Part shown: in pieces, positions 39,756-49,345 of the stretch
Layout of the letters: every line of letters begins with the position of its first letter
Position numbering within the stretch: the first letter of the stretch is position 1
Assembly (NCBI GenBank): GCA_029972225.1
Contig: CP124756.1
Location: 2,586,001 to 2,650,000 of the forward strand
Reading direction: 5' to 3'
Length of the DNA: 64,000 nucleotides
Source of the DNA: Candidatus Thiothrix putei
GTDB lineage: Bacteria; Pseudomonadota; Gammaproteobacteria; Thiotrichales; Thiotrichaceae
Made by a program: the position numbers and the translations under genes
The notes under the pieces: model-generated
Told to the model about the DNA's origin: nothing
What the model saw: the letters and a program-made list of their open reading frames with translations, nothing else
The model's database searches: none

Positions 39756-40622
39756 ATGAACCCGTTTTCTCACATCGGTCTGTTTACCAAACCCAACGAT
39801 ACCCGCGTTGATAAGACGCTGTTCGCGTTACACCAATTCCTCTTGGAACGCGGTTATCACGTCCATTGCGACCGCGATGCAGGTATTATTCTGGGCTTGC
39901 CCACCATGCCCTCCGACATGCTGGCGCGGCAAATTGACCTTGCCATTGTGGTCGGCGGCGACGGCACATTACTCTCCACCGGACGTTTACTCGCCGATCA
40001 CGAAGTGCCGCTGATTGGCATCAACTTGGGGCGTGTCGGCTTTCTGGTGGATATTTCCCCCGCTGACATGCTCACCCAATTGGAGCAAATGCTAGCGGGG
40101 CAGTACAAAGAAGAACCACGCTTTGTGCTACATGCCGATGCTATCCGTGACGATGAGCTTATCGGTAGCGGCGATGCACTCAACGACGTGGTACTGCATG
40201 TGCGCAATGAAATTCGCATGATTGAGTTCACCACCTATATCGACGGGCATTTCGTCAATACCCAACGTGCTGATGGTCTAGTCGTTACAACCCCCACAGG
40301 TTCAACGGCTTACGCGCTTTCCAGTGGTGGCCCGATCATGCACCCTGCCCTACAAGCGATTGCCCTAGTGCCGATTTGCCCGCATACACTCACTGACCGC
40401 CCGTTAGTCATTAGCAATCAAAGCGTGATCGAGATTACATTATGTGAAGACCGCGACATTCCTGCTCGCTTATCCTTTGATGGGCAAAACAATATTGAAC
40501 TGGAATCGGGTGATCTAATACGTATCCACACCCGCCCAGAAAAAGTGCGTTTGTTACACCCGCAAAGCTACGATTACTACCATATTTTGCGTGAAAAACT
40601 GCATTGGGGAGTGCAACCGTAA
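39756..40622 (+). CDS. nadK: NAD kinase
   Basis: 288 residues from the ATG at 39756 (MNPFSHIGLFTKPND); the reading frame is open upstream but the family begins here. Diagnostic motifs are VVGGDGTLLS, GINLGRVGFL and VTTPTGSTAYALSSGGPI. It phosphorylates NAD to NADP. It is followed after 3 nt by recN, a frequent gammaproteobacterial pairing. Confidence 0.97.
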   Translation: MNPFSHIGLFTKPNDTRVDKTLFALHQFLLERGYHVHCDRDAGIILGLPTMPSDMLARQIDLAIVVGGDGTLLSTGRLLADHEVPLIGINLGRVGFLVDISPADMLTQLEQMLAGQYKEEPRFVLHADAIRDDELIGSGDALNDVVLHVRNEIRMIEFTTYIDGHFVNTQRADGLVVTTPTGSTAYALSSGGPIMHPALQAIALVPICPHTLTDRPLVISNQSVIEITLCEDRDIPARLSFDGQNNIELESGDLIRIHTRPEKVRLLHPQSYDYYHILREKLHWGVQP

Positions 40623-40625
40623 ACC

Positions 40626-42296
40626 ATGCTGACACATATCCACATCCGCGATTTTGCGATTATCGACACACTGGAACTGGAACTGCACCCCGGCATGACC
40701 GCATTAACGGGCGAAACGGGTGCGGGAAAATCCATCCTGCTGGATGCCATCGGTTTAGTGCTGGGCGACAAAGCCGATAGCAGCACGGTACGGCACGGTG
40801 CAGACAAAGCTGAAATCACCCTGAGCGTCGACATTACCCAAACACCTTCCGCCCGTGTATGGTTAGAAGCACAAGGCATGGAAGGTACAGACGACACCTG
40901 CATCCTCCGCCGCGTCATTTCCGCACAAGGCAAATCACGGGCATGGATCAACGGTTCTCCCGCTAACCTGACACAATTGCGCGAACTGGGCGAACAATTG
41001 GTCGACATCCACGGTCAGCACGAACACCAGTCACTGATGAAAAAAGACGCGCAACGCCAAATGTTGGATGCTTTCGCAGCTAACGAGACGCTACTCGATA
41101 ACACCCGCCGTGCTTGGTCAGCATGGAAAAAACTGCATGAGCGCGTCACCCTGTTAAGCAGTCAAAACCAACAGCATCAAGAGCGTATCGACCTGCTCCG
41201 CTTCCAATCACAAGAACTCGAAACCCTGGCATTGCAACCTGATGAAACCGAGCAACTTGACGAAGAACTCAACCGCCTCGCCAATGCCGAACAACTCCGG
41301 GCGACAGCCGCACAGGGTTACGCACAACTCTACGACGACGAACCGTCGCTATATTCAGCCTTGGGTCGCCTGATCCATGACCTCAGCCAGCAAGTACGGG
41401 TGGATGCTCAACTAGAGCCTTCACTGGAATTACTCACCAGCGCCCAGATTCAAGTACAAGAAGCGGCCTCGCAATTGCGGGATTACGCCGAGGGTCTTGA
41501 TCTCGACCCTGCACGGCTGCAATGGGTGGAAAACCGTATTGCCGACATTCGCAGCCTTGCCCGTAAATATCGCACCGAACCGTATGAACTCCCCGTTCGT
41601 TTAGCCAGCATTCAACAAGAACTGGAACAACTCGGCGGCGGCGATTACGACCTCAATGCGCTGGAACAACAGTTACAAGCGGCGACTGCAAGCTACCGGG
41701 AACAAGCCAGCTTACTCAGTCAAGCCCGTCAGCAAGCCGCCCAACAACTCTCTGCGGGTGTTTCGCTCGCCATGCAACAACTGGGAATGCAAGGCGGCGA
41801 ATTTGCCATTCAAGTTGCTCATGATTCCGCCAACACGTTTCAGGCAACCGGCATGGACAGTATCGACTTCACCGTCAGCGCCAACCCCGGCCAACCACTA
41901 AAACCGCTGATGAAAGTTGCATCCGGCGGTGAACTGTCGCGCATCAGTCTGGCGATTCAGATGATTGCGGCACAGAAAGTTACCTTACCTGCACTGATTT
42001 TCGATGAAGTCGATACCGGTATCGGTGGCGGTATCGCTGAGGTCGTCGGCAAACAACTCCGTACCCTCGGCACAAACCGCCAAGTGCTGTGTGTGACACA
42101 CTTACCGCAAGTCGCCTCGCAAGCACACCAGCATTACAAGGTGACTAAGCTCAAAAGTGCGGAACACACCAGCACGGGCATTGTGCATCTGACACCAACA
42201 CAACGGGTGGAAGAAGTGGCACGAATGATCGGCGGCATGGAAATCACGCCCGCGACACGGGCGTTAGCGGCGGAAATGCTTACAACTGGTTCCTAA
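40626..42296 (+). CDS. recN: DNA repair protein RecN
   Basis: 556 residues. SMC-like: N-terminal Walker A GETGAGKSILLDAIGLVLGD, a central coiled coil, then ABC signature ASGGELSRISLAIQ, Walker B LPALIFDEVDTGIGGG and the LCVTHLPQVAS block. It helps hold and repair double-strand breaks. The start is 3 nt after the nadK stop. Its last 17 nt overlap the end of the convergent DUF523 gene. Confidence 0.97.
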   Translation: MLTHIHIRDFAIIDTLELELHPGMTALTGETGAGKSILLDAIGLVLGDKADSSTVRHGADKAEITLSVDITQTPSARVWLEAQGMEGTDDTCILRRVISAQGKSRAWINGSPANLTQLRELGEQLVDIHGQHEHQSLMKKDAQRQMLDAFAANETLLDNTRRAWSAWKKLHERVTLLSSQNQQHQERIDLLRFQSQELETLALQPDETEQLDEELNRLANAEQLRATAAQGYAQLYDDEPSLYSALGRLIHDLSQQVRVDAQLEPSLELLTSAQIQVQEAASQLRDYAEGLDLDPARLQWVENRIADIRSLARKYRTEPYELPVRLASIQQELEQLGGGDYDLNALEQQLQAATASYREQASLLSQARQQAAQQLSAGVSLAMQQLGMQGGEFAIQVAHDSANTFQATGMDSIDFTVSANPGQPLKPLMKVASGGELSRISLAIQMIAAQKVTLPALIFDEVDTGIGGGIAEVVGKQLRTLGTNRQVLCVTHLPQVASQAHQHYKVTKLKSAEHTSTGIVHLTPTQRVEEVARMIGGMEITPATRALAAEMLTTGS

Positions 42297-43245
42297 GCAT
42301 CAATTCACGCGGATGCGGGTTCAAGTAATGCTGGCGCTCAATATACGGTTGCGGATGCCGCCGAAAATGATGCTTCAACAACGTAATCGGCACAACTAAC
42401 GGTAAATAGCCATGACGGTATTGGTGAATCGTATCCAGCATTTCCTGCCGATCCGCCGCATCAATGCCACCTTTCAGATACCCCATCAAGTGCATCAGCA
42501 CATTGGCATGTTGCCCACGTGTCACCCGTTTTTCCAAAGCGGTCATTAATAAGCGTAAGTAGTGAGTGGCTAACACGGAAAAGTCTGTCACTGCCCCGAC
42601 TTGGGCAACCATTTGCCCCAATTCACGGGCAATGTCTTGATCATGTGCCATCAGGATATATTTATGGTCAGCATGGAAATCAACCAAATCACCCGGCTTT
42701 AAACCTGCTACCTGTAACTGTTGCCAACGGTGGTAAATAAAGACACGCTGGATAAAATTTTCCCGCAACACAGGGTCACACAAGCGCCCTTCCTCTTCGA
42801 TAGGCAATAAGGGGAATTGCTCCCTCAAGGCATGTGCAAAAATCCCAACCCCATCGCGTTCGGGGGGTACATTGTGTTTTAACACAGAATACACTTTGAC
42901 CCGTTCCATTCCACAACTGGGGGAGTTCTTTTTCAAAATATAACCACTCACCACCTGTAAGGGGGTCTGCACCTGATTAAAGTAATGCTCCAAGGCTTCG
43001 GTATGGTCAATGCTGGCGTCTTTAACATTGACTGCGCGTAATCTCCCATCCTTACGAACCAGGTGCATGGTAGGGCGGGGAACACCCAAACCTGCGCCAA
43101 CCTCCGGGCACAAGGGTACAAAGTCAAAGTACAGCCCTAACGTGCCAGTAATATAACCATCACGTTTATGCCCACCATCAAAACGGACGGCTTGCCCTAA
43201 CAGGCAACTGCTGATCCCAATTTTTATTTTCTCGTCATGCTGCAT
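42280..43245 (-). CDS. DUF523-DUF1722 protein (YbgA-type, TudS-like N-terminus)
   Basis: 321 residues. The N-terminal DUF523 domain (about 8-150) has cysteines in ISSCLLGQAVRFDGGHKRD, LCPEVGAGLGVPRP and KKNSPSCGMERVKVY. Related DUF523 proteins include TudS, a [4Fe-4S] thiouracil desulfidase, so iron-sulfur binding is plausible. The C-terminal DUF1722 domain (about 190-310, HKYILMAHDQDIARELGQMV) is of unknown function; the fusion is known in YbgA. The start overlaps the glutathione peroxidase stop (TAATG), so the two are coupled. Confidence 0.82.
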   Translation of the reverse strand: MQHDEKIKIGISSCLLGQAVRFDGGHKRDGYITGTLGLYFDFVPLCPEVGAGLGVPRPTMHLVRKDGRLRAVNVKDASIDHTEALEHYFNQVQTPLQVVSGYILKKNSPSCGMERVKVYSVLKHNVPPERDGVGIFAHALREQFPLLPIEEEGRLCDPVLRENFIQRVFIYHRWQQLQVAGLKPGDLVDFHADHKYILMAHDQDIARELGQMVAQVGAVTDFSVLATHYLRLLMTALEKRVTRGQHANVLMHLMGYLKGGIDAADRQEMLDTIHQYRHGYLPLVVPITLLKHHFRRHPQPYIERQHYLNPHPRELMLRNQL

Positions 43246-43817
43246 TATGGCAAGTTCGCTTCAATTAACTTCACCAGCTTATCACTTTGCGGGGTAACAA
43301 AGCTGGAAAAACTACCGATAAGCTCACCCTTGGTATTCAGCACGTATTTATGAAAGTTCCAGCTTGGGTGTTCACCCGCCATTTCCCCCAACACTTTGTA
43401 AAGCGGCGAAGCGTTATCTTTGAGCACTTGGGTTTTCTCAAACATCGGGAATTTAACCCCGTAAGTTAACTCACAAAAATCTTTGATCTCTTTTTCTGAA
43501 CCGGGGTCTTGCCCAGCAAAATCATTGGAAGGAAACCCTAATACCACTAAACCACGGTCTTTATAATCACTGTACAACTTCTCCAAACCGTCAAACTGTG
43601 GGGTGAAACCGCATTTACTTGCCGTATTGACCATCAACACCACTTTGCCTTTGTATGCTTCACACAAGTTAACACGCTTCTCAGAACCCAATTCACGCAA
43701 AGTAAAATTTAACGCTGCCGGACACCCATTATCGGTTGCCGGGCCAGCTACAGGTTCAGCCAACACAGAAGCAGCACTGAAAAAGCTCAACACTAACCCG
43801 AAAAGTTGCTTAATCAT
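43245..43817 (-). CDS. Exported glutathione peroxidase-family thiol peroxidase
   Basis: 190 residues with a signal peptide (MIKQLFGLVLSFFSAASVLA). The active site is NTASKCGFTPQ (Cys near 69, not selenocysteine). LGFPSNDFAGQDPGS and SWNFHKYVLN supply the Gln/Asp and Trp/Asn positions of the family. It reduces peroxides, usually with thioredoxin; here it acts in the periplasm, which is less common. It is first in a two-gene operon with the DUF523-DUF1722 protein. Confidence 0.88.
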   Translation of the reverse strand: MIKQLFGLVLSFFSAASVLAEPVAGPATDNGCPAALNFTLRELGSEKRVNLCEAYKGKVVLMVNTASKCGFTPQFDGLEKLYSDYKDRGLVVLGFPSNDFAGQDPGSEKEIKDFCELTYGVKFPMFEKTQVLKDNASPLYKVLGEMAGEHPSWNFHKYVLNTKGELIGSFSSFVTPQSDKLVKLIEANLP

Positions 43818-44000
43818 GACGATGTAATCCTTAATAATGATTCAATACAAGTATTGTCCCACCTTTGTAGCGCTTTAGGTAAATAGCTACAAGCAAATAG
43901 GGGGAAAACACTCACCGAGCATTCCTTAGAATAACAGTCGCTCTCAGCCAAGCAGCTTTGTATAATCGCCGCTTTGTTAGCTGACGATGTGACCAATCTG

Positions 44001-45041
44001 ATGGAAAACCGTGATTTTCTTGCCGAATGGCATCCACAATGGGGCGTGTTGCTGGCCTGGCCACACCCCGATACCGACTGGGCAGACAATCTAGCCTCAG
44101 CAGAGACCTGTTATGCCGAAATCGTCAGCGCTATCAGCCAACGTGAAAACGTGCTATTGCTGTGTCATGATCTCCCTCACCAAACACACATTCAATCCGT
44201 GTTAAGCACACTGCCCTACCACCCGCAACGTGTGCAGTTTGTCACAATACCCTATGATGATACTTGGGCACGAGACTTTGGCTTTATCACGGTGTTGCAT
44301 AATGGTCAACCGGTGTTGCTGGATTTTACTTTCAATGCGTGGGGTGGAAAATTCAGCGCATCGCAAGACAATGCGATCAACCAACGCTTAGTCAAGCACC
44401 CATTGCTTGATAGCAACACACTCGAAACACACAGCTTGGTCATGGAAGGTGGTAGTCTCGAAACCGACGGGCAAGGTACCTTGCTAACCACTGAAATTTG
44501 CCTGCTCAACCCCAACCGCAACCCCACACTCGACAAAGCGACTATCGAAACGGAATTGCGCAAAGCCCTAGGTGTTTCGCGTATCCTATGGTTAGCACAC
44601 GGTCACTTAGAAGGCGATGACACTGACGCACACATCGACACCTTGGCACGCTTTGCTGACCCACACAGCATTGTTTACATGAGTTGTACGGATCCCACCG
44701 ATTCGCATTACAAACCCTTACTTGCCATGGAAAAAGAACTCCTGACGTTACGCCAAGCCAATGGCAAACCGTATCGCCTGTTTCCCATTCCGTTGCCAGC
44801 CGCCATTTATGAAGATGGGAGACGCTTGCCAGCCAGTTACGTCAACTTCTTGATTATCAACGGAGCCGTGTTACTGCCCGTTTATGCCGATGAATGTTTC
44901 GACCCTGTAGCCATCGAGCAAATGCAAGCAGCTTTCCCGCAACATGAAATCATTCCGATTGATTGCCGCGCCCTGATTGCCCAAAATGGCAGCCTTCACT
45001 GTATCACCATGCAAATTCCCCACGAGGTCATAAGCCGATGA
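44001..45041 (+). CDS. aguA: Agmatine deiminase
   Basis: 346 residues from the ATG at 44001 (MENRDFLAEWHPQWGVLLAW). It hydrolyses agmatine to N-carbamoylputrescine. Conserved guanidino-modifying blocks are DDTWARDFGFITV, FNAWGGKFSASQD, LVMEGGSLETDGQGTLL and the C-terminal nucleophile in GSLHCITMQIPH (Cys near 334). It overlaps aguB by 4 nt (ATGA). Confidence 0.94.
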   Translation: MENRDFLAEWHPQWGVLLAWPHPDTDWADNLASAETCYAEIVSAISQRENVLLLCHDLPHQTHIQSVLSTLPYHPQRVQFVTIPYDDTWARDFGFITVLHNGQPVLLDFTFNAWGGKFSASQDNAINQRLVKHPLLDSNTLETHSLVMEGGSLETDGQGTLLTTEICLLNPNRNPTLDKATIETELRKALGVSRILWLAHGHLEGDDTDAHIDTLARFADPHSIVYMSCTDPTDSHYKPLLAMEKELLTLRQANGKPYRLFPIPLPAAIYEDGRRLPASYVNFLIINGAVLLPVYADECFDPVAIEQMQAAFPQHEIIPIDCRALIAQNGSLHCITMQIPHEVISR

Positions 45042-45925
45042 GCCGTAACCTAACCGTTGCTATTGTCCAACATGGCAACACTGCCGATTACCACACCAAT
45101 CTGGAACACAGCATCGCGGGTATTCGCCGTGCTGCCGCACAAGGTGCGCAATTGGTGATGTTGCAAGAGCTGCACACCGGTTTGTATTTCTGTCAGGTGG
45201 AAGATACGGATTACTTTGATTTGGCAGAAACCATTCCCGGCCCTAGCACTAACACCTTGGCTGAACTCGCTGCTGAACTCAGTATTGTGATAGTCTGTTC
45301 ATTATTTGAAAAACGTGCCGTCGGTCTGTATCACAACACAGCGGTAGTTCTAGATACTGATGGTAGTATTGCAGGCAAATACCGTAAGATGCATATCCCC
45401 GACGATCCAGGTTATTACGAGAAATTCTACTTTACACCCGGCGACCTAGGTTTCACACCCATTAAAACCAGTCTAGCAACCCTAGGTGTGTTGGTGTGTT
45501 GGGATCAGTGGTATCCCGAAGCTGCCCGCTTGATGGCCTTAGCCGGTGCAGAACTGTTGCTCTACCCAACTGCCATCGGCTGGAATCCGCAGGATACCGC
45601 AGAAGAAAAAGCACGCCAGCGTGATGCGTGGATAACCATTCAACGTTCCCATGCCGTGGCTAACAATATTCCCGTGCTCAGTGCCAATCGGATCGGCTTT
45701 GAAAGTGACCCTAGCGGGCAAACCGCAGGCAGTCAATTTTGGGGTTCCAGCATGATCGTCGGCTGGCAGGGTGAACTACTCGCCCAAGCAGATACCAGCA
45801 GCGTAACAGAACTGGTCGTGACGGTAGATTTAGACAGAACCGAACAAGTGCGGCGCTGGTGGCCATATTTACGTGATCGTCGCATTGATGCCTATGCTGA
45901 TTTAGTGCTACGTTACCGCGACTAA
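45038..45925 (+). CDS. aguB: N-carbamoylputrescine amidase
   Basis: 295 residues from the ATG at 45038, overlapping aguA. Nitrilase superfamily with the Glu-Lys-Cys triad in LVMLQELHTGLYF, GKYRKMHIPDDPGYYEKFYF and LVCWDQWYPEAARL. It hydrolyses N-carbamoylputrescine to putrescine, CO2 and ammonia, completing the agmatine route begun by aguA. Confidence 0.95.
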   Translation: MSRNLTVAIVQHGNTADYHTNLEHSIAGIRRAAAQGAQLVMLQELHTGLYFCQVEDTDYFDLAETIPGPSTNTLAELAAELSIVIVCSLFEKRAVGLYHNTAVVLDTDGSIAGKYRKMHIPDDPGYYEKFYFTPGDLGFTPIKTSLATLGVLVCWDQWYPEAARLMALAGAELLLYPTAIGWNPQDTAEEKARQRDAWITIQRSHAVANNIPVLSANRIGFESDPSGQTAGSQFWGSSMIVGWQGELLAQADTSSVTELVVTVDLDRTEQVRRWWPYLRDRRIDAYADLVLRYRD

Positions 45926-46064
45926 CATAAAGTCAATCTTTTTTCTGAAAAAATATAAAAAAACTCTATAAGTGTGAACCTGCTCACAGCCCTCCAGAGC
46001 CATGCGAACAATAATAAGCCTATGCTCTTGAGGAATTTGTTAGGACACAGATAGAGGAATGTAT

Positions 46065-46334
46065 ATGCTAAGTCAGAACAACTGTGTGATCGCCTTGTTG
46101 GTAGCCGTTACACTACTCATAGCATCGCCAGTCGATGCGAGTTTGAAAAACTACCCCATTTCTCAGGAAGCTGCTGACACCCACATAGTGCTACCTGATT
46201 TGTACGAAAAACTGCGCACATTACTAGGGGAAAAACTTTACCGGGATTTATTGCAACATAATGAATTCATTGTATTGCAGGAATTAGTGCTTACCCATTT
46301 TGAAACGCACTACCCTGTATACTCAAAGCAATAA
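46065..46334 (+). CDS. Small exported protein, unknown function
   Basis: 89 residues from the ATG at 46065, preferred over the ATG at 46059 because GAGG then sits at 7 nt. A signal peptide (CVIALLVAVTLLIASPVDA/S) is followed by about 60 mostly helical residues (LPDLYEKLRTLLGEKLYRDLL). No family recognised. It is preceded by a 139-nt AT-rich intergenic region and stands alone. Confidence 0.6.
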   Translation: MLSQNNCVIALLVAVTLLIASPVDASLKNYPISQEAADTHIVLPDLYEKLRTLLGEKLYRDLLQHNEFIVLQELVLTHFETHYPVYSKQ

Positions 46335-46345
46335 TACAGGGATAT

Positions 46346-46368
46346 GGGCAGGACTGATTATCCCGCCC
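46346..46368. terminator. Possible bidirectional terminator between the small exported protein and aminotransferase genes
   Basis: Stem GGGC(A)GGA / TCC(C)GCCC with one mismatch, between convergent stop codons; a short T run follows on the plus strand. Weak. Confidence 0.4.
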
Positions 46369-46377
46369 GTATTTCCA

Positions 46378-47583
46378 TTAAACTGAAGCGATACGACCTA
46401 AGGCATTTTCTAAGTTCGCCATACTGGTGGCAAATGAGATACGGATATGCCCTTCTAAGCCGAAAGCGGAACCCGGCACGACCGCCACCCCGGTTTTATC
46501 CAATAAATAACTAGCCAGTGCAGCGTCATTTTCCAAACCCAAACGCTTGATCATGCCCTCGACATTAGGGAAGCTGTAGAACGTGCCATCAGCGGGTAAA
46601 CACTCCACCCCCTCCATCGCATTAAAGGCTTTCAATACAAAGGCATGACGCTGTTCAAACGCACTTACCATGGTTTGAATAAAGCTTTGATCGCCATCCA
46701 AGGCTACCACTGCCGCATATTGTGAAATAGAGGTCGGATTGGAGGTACTTTGTGACTGAATGATATTCATCGCCTGAATCAGCTTTTCAGGGCCGCCAGC
46801 ATAACCAATCCGCCAACCGGTCATGGAATAGGCTTTGGAAACACCGTTCAGCACGATGGTACGTGCATATAAATCCGGGCACGCATCCAAAATATTGACG
46901 AACTTTCTACCTTCAAACAGCACATGCTCATACATATCATCTGTTGCAATCAACACCTGAGGGTGACGACGTAAGACTTCCCCCAAAGCTGCTAACTCTT
47001 CCAACGTGTAAGCAACACCCGTGGGATTCGAGGGGCTATTAATCACAAACAGACGTGTTTTCGGGGTAATTGCCGCCTCCAACTTGGCAGCGGATAACTT
47101 GAAGTGTTCGCGCTGACCGGCTGCAACGATGACGGGAACCGCATCCGCTAACAACACCATATCGGGATAAGAAACCCAGTAAGGCGCTGGAATAATCACT
47201 TCATCGCCCGCATTTAACATGGCTTGACACAAGTTATAGAAACTTTGCTTACCACCACACGATACCAAAATTTGTTTGGGGGTAAAATCCAAACCATTAT
47301 CACGCTTAAATTTACGAATAATGGCTTGTTTCAAAGCAGGTGTACCGTCCACGGCGGTATAACGGGTTTCACCTTTTTGGATCGCTTCAATACCGGCTTG
47401 CTTAATGTGCTCAGGGGTATCAAAATCAGGCTCACCTGCCCCCAAACCAATAATGTCGCGGCCTGATGCTTTAAGTTGAGCGGCTAATGCAGTAATAGCC
47501 AGTGTAGGCGAAGGTTTAACACGCCCAACGCGCTGTGAAAGTTGTATATCCACTAATGAAACCAACCGTGTTGTATGATCCAT
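46378..47583 (-). CDS. Pyridoxal-phosphate aspartate-type aminotransferase (class I, subgroup gamma)
   Basis: 401 residues. PLP-dependent fold type I: IIGLGAGEPDFDTPEHIK near the start, substrate region APYWVSYPDM, NSPSNPTGVAYT, the Schiff-base lysine in LNGVSKAYSMTGWRIGYAGG, and a C-terminal Arg in GHIRISFATS. It resembles the prokaryotic aspartate (and often prephenate) aminotransferases of the Thermus type, which can supply aspartate or tyrosine/phenylalanine precursors. It is monocistronic. Confidence 0.93.
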   Translation of the reverse strand: MDHTTRLVSLVDIQLSQRVGRVKPSPTLAITALAAQLKASGRDIIGLGAGEPDFDTPEHIKQAGIEAIQKGETRYTAVDGTPALKQAIIRKFKRDNGLDFTPKQILVSCGGKQSFYNLCQAMLNAGDEVIIPAPYWVSYPDMVLLADAVPVIVAAGQREHFKLSAAKLEAAITPKTRLFVINSPSNPTGVAYTLEELAALGEVLRRHPQVLIATDDMYEHVLFEGRKFVNILDACPDLYARTIVLNGVSKAYSMTGWRIGYAGGPEKLIQAMNIIQSQSTSNPTSISQYAAVVALDGDQSFIQTMVSAFEQRHAFVLKAFNAMEGVECLPADGTFYSFPNVEGMIKRLGLENDAALASYLLDKTGVAVVPGSAFGLEGHIRISFATSMANLENALGRIASV

Positions 47584-47648
47584 AAATTAGGCAAGCATGA
47601 TGAGTTGCCGTACCTGTTACTCTTTTTGCGGTGGGTAATGTTACTGCA

Positions 47649-48830
47649 TTATAAACGTGCCAGCAATTCAGGATCAGGGTAGCCATCCACCGGTAGCCCC
47701 AGTTTTTGCTGGGCTTGGCGCACAGCTTGACGGGTTTCTTCACCAATAATGCCGTCCACTTTGGAAATGCTCATTCCTTGCGCTTGTAACTTCGCTTGTA
47801 ACGCTTTGGTTTGCGTCGTAGATAACACAGCAACAGGCGCATTGCCTTTACGCATCGCAGGCACACCGGCTAAGCGCGTTGCAAAATACGCGGCGGTCAA
47901 GGAATATACCGTAGACTCGTTCCATTGCAAAAAAACATCAAAATTGGGATACGCGAGGAAAGCGGGGCCATTTCTACCCATCGGCAACAATAACGCTGCT
48001 GTACCACTGCCACTGAGCGGACTACCATCCGCATCGCTCACCCCTTGGGTTGCCCAGTCTTCTAAGGGCAATTTGTTATTCAAACGTGCTAACGACCAAT
48101 CCATGTTGGCAGGTACTTTCACTTCTTGCAACCAAGGCTCACCACTTCGCCAACCGCTGGACTTCAGCATATTCGCCCCCGAAGCCAGTGCATCAGCGCT
48201 GGTATGGATCAAGTCACGGTGTCCATCATTATTAAAATCGACCGCATATTGGTCGTAGCGGGATGCCAGAAATTGTAATTGCCCGATTTCACCCGCCCAA
48301 GCACCACGCATTTTAGCAGGCGTCAAATCACCTTTTTGCACCAATTGCAAGGCACTGAGCAACTCGATACGAAACATCTCCGGGCGGCGACAATCGTGCG
48401 CCAACGTCAACAAGGAACGTAAGGTGAAAAAATCACCGGTAACTGCGCCAAAATCCGTTTCCAGCCCCCATAATGCGGTCAGAACAGGTGCTGGTACAGC
48501 ATAGGTTTGCTCAATGCGTTTAAATAAAGCAGCGTGCTTTTTTAGGTTGGCTTTCCCCAGCCCCAAACGATTGTCATTCACTTTTTTCGTGGCAAAGGTC
48601 AGGAAATCTTGTGCAAACACTTGCTGCGACCGATCCCGTTGGATCACGGCAGCATCCGGTTGTAACTTACCTAAGATACTCTCCAGCAAAGCAGGCTTTA
48701 ACCCCGAAGCTATCGCATCCTCTTTAAAAGCAATCAACCAAGTGTTGAAGTTGGGAGCGGTACACGCTGCTTGCGCAGGCGTACTACAAACGAGGCTTAT
48801 GCCCAACAGAGCGGCTATCCAGTGTCGCAT
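47649..48830 (-). CDS. Lytic murein transglycosylase, MltB family, with peptidoglycan-binding domain
   Basis: 393 residues from the ATG at 48830 (MRHWIAALLGISLVCSTPAQA, signal peptide); an upstream in-frame start would add a nonstandard extension. The MltB-like SLT domain has the catalytic Glu in TALWGLETDFGAVTGDFFT and the AGEIGQLQFLASRYDQYAVDF block. The C-terminus is a PG_binding_1 domain (VDGIIGEETRQAVRQAQQKLGLPVDGYPD). It cleaves glycan strands to 1,6-anhydro ends in the periplasm. Confidence 0.93.
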   Translation of the reverse strand: MRHWIAALLGISLVCSTPAQAACTAPNFNTWLIAFKEDAIASGLKPALLESILGKLQPDAAVIQRDRSQQVFAQDFLTFATKKVNDNRLGLGKANLKKHAALFKRIEQTYAVPAPVLTALWGLETDFGAVTGDFFTLRSLLTLAHDCRRPEMFRIELLSALQLVQKGDLTPAKMRGAWAGEIGQLQFLASRYDQYAVDFNNDGHRDLIHTSADALASGANMLKSSGWRSGEPWLQEVKVPANMDWSLARLNNKLPLEDWATQGVSDADGSPLSGSGTAALLLPMGRNGPAFLAYPNFDVFLQWNESTVYSLTAAYFATRLAGVPAMRKGNAPVAVLSTTQTKALQAKLQAQGMSISKVDGIIGEETRQAVRQAQQKLGLPVDGYPDPELLARL

Positions 48831-48958
48831 GATACGTTTTTTTCCGTTAAAACCGATAATGACAAACAGTATAGCGTTTCTAGACAAATTATTTAAAACA
48901 AGTGCTGGAAGCGAGAACCAGAGTTGTGTAAGATTAGCGCCCTACCTTACTCCTCCCT

Positions 48959-49045
48959 GCCCGGATGGTGAAATCGGTAGACACAAGAGACTTAAAATCT
49001 CTCGCTGGTAACAGCGTGCCGGTTCGAGTCCGGCTCCGGGCACCA
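48959..49045 (+). tRNA. tRNA-Leu (anticodon UAA)
   Basis: 87 nt with a long class II variable arm, acceptor stem GCCCGGA / TCCGGGC, anticodon loop CTTAAAA within the stem AGAGA/TCTCT, T-loop GGTTCGAGTCC and encoded CCA. Confidence 0.97.
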
Positions 49046-49149
49046 ATTTTTTCAAGGCGTTACGCCATTTTACCCACTACTTTATTTCTACCCGTTTTAT
49101 ATGGGGTTGTCCTTGCCGTCCGGTTTGGCTTTTGCTTATGTCCCAACAA

Positions 49150-49185
49150 AAAAGCCCTTACAGATTGCAGCCTGTAAGGGCTTTT
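49150..49185. terminator. Bidirectional terminator between tRNA-Leu and tRNA-Pro
   Basis: Perfect 14-bp stem AAAAGCCCTTACAG / CTGTAAGGGCTTTT with an 8-nt loop, giving T-runs on both strands and lying between convergent tRNA genes. Confidence 0.85.
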
Positions 49186-49217
49186 GAGTCATCATGATAC
49201 AGCATGAATCAATGTAT

Positions 49218-49294
49218 TGGTCGGGACGATAGGATTTGAACCTACGACCCCCACACCCCCAGTGTGGTGCGCTACCAGGCTGCGCTACGCCCCG
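49218..49294 (-). tRNA. tRNA-Pro (anticodon GGG)
   Basis: 77 nt on the minus strand, acceptor CGGGGCG / CGTCCCG with one G-U pair, anticodon loop CTGGGGG within CCACA/TGTGG, T-loop GGTTCAAATCC and encoded CCA. It follows the merR-like gene as in Pseudomonas. Confidence 0.97.
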
Positions 49295-49345
49295 ACTTGA
49301 AGGGATGTGAGCTTACCGTAATAGTTGGATAAGCTCAAGCTAAAA

